Positions 62,458 to 64,000 of a stretch of 64,000 bases of DNA are shown here, piece after piece. The translations under genes were made by a program, and so were the position numbers. Under the pieces are notes generated by a model, which was not told the DNA's origin, did no database searches, and saw nothing but the letters and a program-made list of their open reading frames with translations. Position 1 is the stretch's first letter, and every line of letters begins with the position of its first letter. This DNA is from Sinanaerobacter chloroacetimidivorans (GTDB taxonomy: Bacteria > Bacillota > Clostridia > Peptostreptococcales > Anaerovoracaceae), in assembly GCF_018128545.1 (NCBI RefSeq), contig NZ_JAGSND010000001.1:358153-422152 (forward strand), read 5' to 3'.

Positions 62458-63603
62458 TTACCTCCCATGAACGATGCGTTGAATTGCATCTATACAGATA
62501 TCAATTTCCTGTTCCGTGTTAAAATATCCCGGACTGATTCTAATGACTCCGCCTTTTTCAATTGTACCCAAGGTTTTATGCGTATCTCCGGCACATTGGA
62601 GCCCTGCTCTTACCGCAACATCAAAGGATTGATCTATAATCAGAGAAACTGCTTCCAAGTCCGTATTTTCTATGGTAAATGCTACTGCACTGCCTCTGGC
62701 CTGGCCTGCTTTCGGTCCGTAAACGGTAATGCCGTCTATTTTCTGAAGTCCTGTAATCAAACGGTTTACAAGTGCCGTCTCTTTCTTCTCAATGGCCGTG
62801 ATTCCTTCTGACAATACATATTTGATGCCCTCAGCCAGTCCTGCGATACCGGAATGATTTAAAGTACCGCTTTCGTAACGCTGGGGCCCTTTCCCGGGCT
62901 GAAACAGCGCTTCCGAATCACTGCCTGTTCCGCCTTCCTTTAACGTATCAAGGATAAGACCTTCCCGAATATATAAACCACCGGTACCTTGAGGCCCAAA
63001 AAGACCTTTATGACCGGGAAAAGCTAGCAGATCGATTTTCATTTCACCGACATTAATTTCTTTCATTCCTGCAGATTGGGCTGCGTCCAGTAAAAACAGG
63101 ACTCCCCTTTTCCTGCATAATTCACCGATTTCTTTTACCGGGTGCAGCGTTCCGGTAACATTGGAAATATGACTGCAGACTACTAATTTAGTATTTTTCT
63201 CAAAGGCAGCTTCCAGGGCATTTAAATCCAAACCCCTTTCGCCTGAAGTCAATACTTTCGATGTTCGGATTCCGTTATTTTCCAATTTATGCAATGGCCT
63301 TGACACGGAATTATGCTCCATGCTGCTGGTAATCACATGATCACCGGGTTTCAATGTCCCTTTGATTGCAAGATTTAAAGCTTCCGTCGCATTGTAAGTA
63401 AAGCTGATGGTTTCCGGACTCTCAGCATGAAATAATCTGGAAGCCAGCATACGTGCTTCATAAATCAGTTCCCCTGCCGCCAAGGACATTTTGTGACTCC
63501 CTCTCCCTGAATTTCCGCCTTGTTCTCTCAATACTTGATCGACCTTCCTGTAAACCATTTCCGGTTTGGGCCATGACGTAGCAGCATTATCTAAATAAAT
63601 CAC
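62458..63603 (-). CDS. Cysteine desulfurase family protein (class V aminotransferase)
   Basis: 381 residues, GTG start with AGGAGG. IYLDNAATSWPKP start, PLP lysine in AFPGHKGLFGPQGTGG (about 200), ESGTLNHSGIAGLAEG, and the active-site Cys in AGLQCAGDTHKTLG near residue 336. The short loop before the Cys resembles SufS-type (group II) enzymes. Probably releases sulfur from cysteine for the MnmA reaction encoded two genes downstream. Confidence 0.9.
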   Translation of the reverse strand: MIYLDNAATSWPKPEMVYRKVDQVLREQGGNSGRGSHKMSLAAGELIYEARMLASRLFHAESPETISFTYNATEALNLAIKGTLKPGDHVITSSMEHNSVSRPLHKLENNGIRTSKVLTSGERGLDLNALEAAFEKNTKLVVCSHISNVTGTLHPVKEIGELCRKRGVLFLLDAAQSAGMKEINVGEMKIDLLAFPGHKGLFGPQGTGGLYIREGLILDTLKEGGTGSDSEALFQPGKGPQRYESGTLNHSGIAGLAEGIKYVLSEGITAIEKKETALVNRLITGLQKIDGITVYGPKAGQARGSAVAFTIENTDLEAVSLIIDQSFDVAVRAGLQCAGDTHKTLGTIEKGGVIRISPGYFNTEQEIDICIDAIQRIVHGR

Positions 63604-63698
63604 AGAACCACCTCCTTATTTGCCATTATATCATATTAATCATATTTATTTAATAGGATAGACGTAAATAATATTTGCAGAATTGTAATTGATATTGG

Positions 63699-63727
63699 TT
63701 GAACTTCCAATCTTATGGGAATATAAT
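63699..63727 (+). promoter_or_regulatory. Bacteriohemerythrin promoter
   Basis: TTGAAC (63699-63704), 17 nt, TATAAT (63722-63727): near-consensus sigma-A promoter, 46 bp before the start codon. Confidence 0.8.
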
Positions 63728-63773
63728 AAGAAGTAGCAATATAAGAGATTTAGTCGAAAGGTGGTACATCGCA

Positions 63774-64000
63774 ATGGCAATAGGCTGGACAGAAGACTTA
63801 TCGGTAGGAGTAGATTTAGTAGATCAGCAGCATAAAATCTGGTTTGAAAAAGCGGATCAATTATTTGAGGCTGGTAAAAGCGGAAAAGCAAAAGAGTTTA
63901 TTGCTCAAATGCTCGATTTCTTGGATGATTATACGAAAAAACATTTCAGTGATGAAGAAAAGTATATGCAAAGCATTCATTATCCCGAATATGACAAGCA
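63774..64000 (+). CDS. Bacteriohemerythrin (partial, cut by window end)
   Basis: 75 codons are visible. MAIGWTEDLSVGVDLVDQQHKIWFEKADQL is the hemerythrin opening with the first iron His; KKHFSDEEKYM gives the HxxxE ligands, and further ligands lie near or beyond the edge. The diiron fold binds O2, so in an anaerobe it likely buffers, senses or delivers oxygen. AAAGGTGG precedes ATG. The opposite strand is open but has no gene-like content. Confidence 0.9.
   Translation, partial: MAIGWTEDLSVGVDLVDQQHKIWFEKADQLFEAGKSGKAKEFIAQMLDFLDDYTKKHFSDEEKYMQSIHYPEYDK

Noticed and set aside
63646..63891. 81-codon minus-strand frame at the right edge
   Set aside because: It is antisense to the hemerythrin gene and its promoter, and is Leu/Tyr-rich without a family signature.

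Overview
The window is a chromosomal segment of a low-GC, anaerobic, endospore-forming member of the Clostridia. The evidence is the spoIIIA sporulation genes, Gram-positive housekeeping operons in classic Firmicutes order, strong AGGAGG ribosome-binding sites, Rel, RNase J, YlbF, HemZ and YqeK families, and LexA boxes of the Gram-positive type. I cannot name the genus. From about 0.3 to 63.6 kb nearly every gene is on the minus strand. The exceptions are agrB-agrD, yajC and a hemerythrin cut by the right edge. No insertion sequence, prophage, CRISPR array, rRNA gene or riboswitch was recognised. One tRNA gene, tRNA-Leu(CAA), is present.

Layout. 0-10 kb: the start of an SOS-controlled LysM/YneA-like gene, a VTT membrane protein, a methionine gamma-lyase family enzyme, a tyrosine recombinase, then miaA, mutL and mutS. 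10-17 kb: tlyA, dxs, ispA, xseB, xseA, a TsaD/Kae1 paralogue, nusB and asp23. 16.7-19.9 kb: spoIIIAH to spoIIIAC, including a 55-residue SpoIIIAF. 20-23.8 kb: a ribose-type sugar ABC importer. 24.3-28.3 kb: an Agr-type peptide signalling locus. 28.6-34.7 kb: gltD and gltB. 34.9-36.4 kb: spoIIIAB and spoIIIAA, the other half of the spoIIIA set. 36.5-44.5 kb: a CNNM/CorC protein, trhP, trmR, mltG, efp, an M24 peptidase, ylbF and RNase J. 44.6-59.4 kb: leuS, rsfS, yqeK, nadD, aspS, hisS, hemZ, a metallo-hydrolase, dtd, rel, secF, secD and a small membrane protein. 59.5-64 kb: tRNA-Leu, yajC, mnmA, an E1-like enzyme, a cysteine desulfurase and bacteriohemerythrin.

The most unusual part is 24.3-28.3 kb. 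A peptide-processing enzyme (AgrB) and a 44-residue AgrD-like precursor run on the plus strand. Their promoter carries two identical 9-bp half-sites 12 bp apart, the spacing used by LytTR regulators. Tail-to-tail with them lies a minus-strand operon: response regulator, then a chimera, then histidine kinase. The chimera has the kinase's membrane sensor joined directly to the regulator's LytTR DNA-binding domain, without kinase or receiver domains. This order is what a tandem duplication of regulator-kinase followed by an internal deletion would leave.

This locus, the sugar importer and gltBD sit between spoIIIAB and spoIIIAC, so a normally continuous sporulation operon is split by about 15 kb. 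A perfect Spo0A-type TGTCGAA box precedes both the response regulator and gltB, which hints that the island is tied to sporulation timing. The spoIIIA channel genes also look reduced: SpoIIIAF is a membrane anchor only, SpoIIIAG is short in its middle, and SpoIIIAE has no visible signal peptide.

Functions were assigned by reading motifs, not by database search. Start sites were chosen from visible ribosome-binding sites and may differ by a few codons from other annotations.
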